Below, in pieces: positions 14,111 to 15,026 of a stretch of DNA of 15,026 bases. Source of the DNA: an uncultured Neomegalonema sp. (GTDB lineage: Bacteria; Pseudomonadota; Alphaproteobacteria; Rhodobacterales; Rhodobacteraceae); assembly GCA_937927905.1 (NCBI GenBank), contig CALFWP010000206.1, positions 1 through 15,026 of the forward strand. The letters run 5' to 3'. The notes beneath the pieces are model-generated. The model was given only the letters and a program-made list of their open reading frames with translations. It made no database searches and was not told the DNA's origin. Numbering within the stretch: position 1 is the stretch's first letter; the number at the start of each line of letters is the position of its first letter. The position numbers and the translations under genes were made by a program.

Positions 14111-14329
14111 ATGGCGAAAGAAGAAATTATCGAGATGGCCGGAACAGTCATGGAACTGCTTCCGAATGCTACATTTCGCGTACAACTGGAAAACGACCAC
14201 GAAATTATTGCGCATACCGCCGGAAAAATGCGCAAAAACCGCATCCGTGTGCTGGCCGGCGATAAAGTATCGGTCGAGATGACACCCTATGATTTGACCA
14301 AAGGTCGCATCACCTACCGCTTTAAATGA
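14111..14329 (+). CDS. infA: Translation initiation factor IF-1
   Basis: A 72-residue S1/OB-fold protein, exactly the usual length of bacterial IF-1, which binds the ribosomal A site during initiation and helps IF-2 and IF-3. MAKEEIIEMAGTVMELLPNA and the block HTAGKMRKNRIRVLAGDKV (residues 35-53) are hallmark sequences, ending in DLTKGRITYRFK. The start is ATG 14111, with AGGA at 14101-14104 six bases before it; an upstream in-frame codon at 14084 would add nine non-conserved residues. The stop is one base before the GTG of maf, so the genes are co-transcribed. Confidence 0.97.
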   Translation: MAKEEIIEMAGTVMELLPNATFRVQLENDHEIIAHTAGKMRKNRIRVLAGDKVSVEMTPYDLTKGRITYRFK

Positions 14330-14330
14330 C

Positions 14331-14927
14331 GTGGCGGCACAAAGTCTGATTCTCGCCAGTGCCTCGCCGCGCCGTGTGGATTTGCTGGCCCAGATCGGTG
14401 TCATTCCGCATCGCACCGATCCGGCGGATATTGACGAAAGTATCCTGAAAGACGAATTACCAAGGGTTTATGCCGCACGGCTTGCGCAGAAAAAGGCCGA
14501 AGCTGTTGCCGCCCGCCACGAAAGCGGTCTGATACTCGCCGCTGATACGGTGGTTGCGGCAGGGCGCCGGGTTCTTGATAAACCGGCTCATCATGCCGAG
14601 GCACATAAACACCTGACGTTATTGTCGGGTCGCCGTCACCGCGTCATAACGGCATTATGCCTGATCAGAAAAAGCGATAACCGCACATGGTCGCGCCTGG
14701 TACAGACCCAGGTGAAATTGAAAAGACTGTCAGAGCCGGAAATCACGGCATATCTTGAATGCGGTGAATGGCGCGGAAAAGCGGGCGGATACGCCATTCA
14801 GGGCATTGCCGCACGGTTTGTACCCTGGATCAGCGGCAGTTACAGCAATGTTGTCGGCCTGCCACTGACCGAGACCGCCGGATTACTGGAGGCCGCCGGA
14901 CTGCAATGGGACTGGCCAGCCGCATGA
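14331..14927 (+). CDS. maf: Maf family nucleoside triphosphate pyrophosphatase
   Basis: A 198-residue enzyme of the Maf/HAM1 fold that hydrolyses non-canonical or excess nucleoside triphosphates (dTTP, UTP or modified pyrimidines) to monophosphates and pyrophosphate. Signatures are LASASPRR (8-15), DIDES (33-37), the catalytic AADTVV (70-75), GKAGGYAIQG (149-158) and GSYSNVVGLPL (169-179). Start is GTG 14331, one base after the infA stop; the ASASPRR motif falls at its normal distance, so no earlier start is needed. The stop overlaps the next ATG as ATGA (14924-14927). The order infA-maf followed by an RNase E/G gene is common in alphaproteobacteria. Septum-inhibitor activity reported for Maf in Bacillus should not be assumed. 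Exact substrate within the family is not determined here. Confidence 0.93.
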   Translation: MAAQSLILASASPRRVDLLAQIGVIPHRTDPADIDESILKDELPRVYAARLAQKKAEAVAARHESGLILAADTVVAAGRRVLDKPAHHAEAHKHLTLLSGRRHRVITALCLIRKSDNRTWSRLVQTQVKLKRLSEPEITAYLECGEWRGKAGGYAIQGIAARFVPWISGSYSNVVGLPLTETAGLLEAAGLQWDWPAA

Positions 14928-15026
14928 AGGGGCGGGTTTTCCTCTGCGACCAGAACGGACGCAGAAAGCGCGCGGCCCTGGTGATAGATGGCCGTCTTGA
15001 AGCCATCGAAATTGATGTCCTTGGTG
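14924..15026 (+). CDS. Probable ribonuclease E/G family protein, N-terminal fragment
   Basis: The first 34 codons of a gene running off the right edge, starting at ATG 14924, which overlaps the maf stop. The visible protein begins MKGRVFLCDQNGRRKRAALV and continues with DGRLEAIEIDVLG. An N-terminal strand, then (R)RAALV.DGRL, is how the short alphaproteobacterial RNase E/G proteins that follow maf begin (they cut single-stranded RNA). No catalytic residue is in view, so the call depends mostly on gene order and this short match. Confidence 0.5.
   Translation, partial: MKGRVFLCDQNGRRKRAALVIDGRLEAIEIDVLG

Overview
The window looks like a stretch of an alphaproteobacterial chromosome. The evidence is the gene neighbourhoods: a histone-deacetylase-like hydrolase followed by xseB and ispA, and infA followed by maf and what looks like an RNase E/G gene. 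A cobalamin adenosyltransferase preceded by a tiny HIG1-like membrane protein and a gluQ gene also fit. Base composition is moderately GC-rich in coding regions. I cannot place it to order. I see no rRNA, tRNA, insertion sequence, phage gene or CRISPR array.

Layout, left to right. (1) Bases 1-712: 3' end of a Ser/Gly/Thr-rich low-complexity surface protein built partly from 51-bp tandem repeats and ending in a PEP-CTERM (exosortase) sorting tail, closed by a clear terminator. (2) 880-2545: short-chain dehydrogenase, HIG1-like two-helix membrane protein and PduO-type cob(I)alamin adenosyltransferase, all rightward. (3) 2576-5436: a leftward orphan gene for an 811-residue secreted protein (parallel beta-helix, RTX calcium-binding repeats, then C-terminal tandem modules) with its own hairpin terminator. 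Its upstream region is extremely AT-rich (21 G/C in 180 bases) and holds a perfect 13-bp inverted repeat. (4) 5437-7513: HDAC-like hydrolase, xseB and ispA, chained by ATGA overlaps. (5) 7522-10450, leftward: class III aminotransferase, PaaG-like enoyl-CoA hydratase/isomerase and a DUF817 membrane protein, probably one operon of unknown purpose. (6) 10502-11314, leftward: exported PHB-depolymerase/LpqC-like esterase. (7) 11435-12270, leftward: histone-H1-like Lys/Ala-rich DNA-binding protein with its own terminator. (8) 12447-14010: gluQ (leftward) and an AlkA-type DNA glycosylase (rightward), diverging from only 19 bases. (9) 14022-15026: infA, maf and the start of a probable RNase E/G gene, tightly packed.

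Most of the window is housekeeping: isoprenoid precursor synthesis, DNA repair, tRNA modification, translation initiation, nucleotide sanitation and cobalamin activation. The accessory material is the two surface or secreted proteins, the unexplained three-gene catabolic-looking operon, and the H1-like protein. I found no self-contained novel defence or mobile system. The best candidates for new biology are the RTX/beta-helix gene with its AT-rich control region and modular tail, the aminotransferase/PaaG-like/DUF817 operon, and the two-part H1-like protein.
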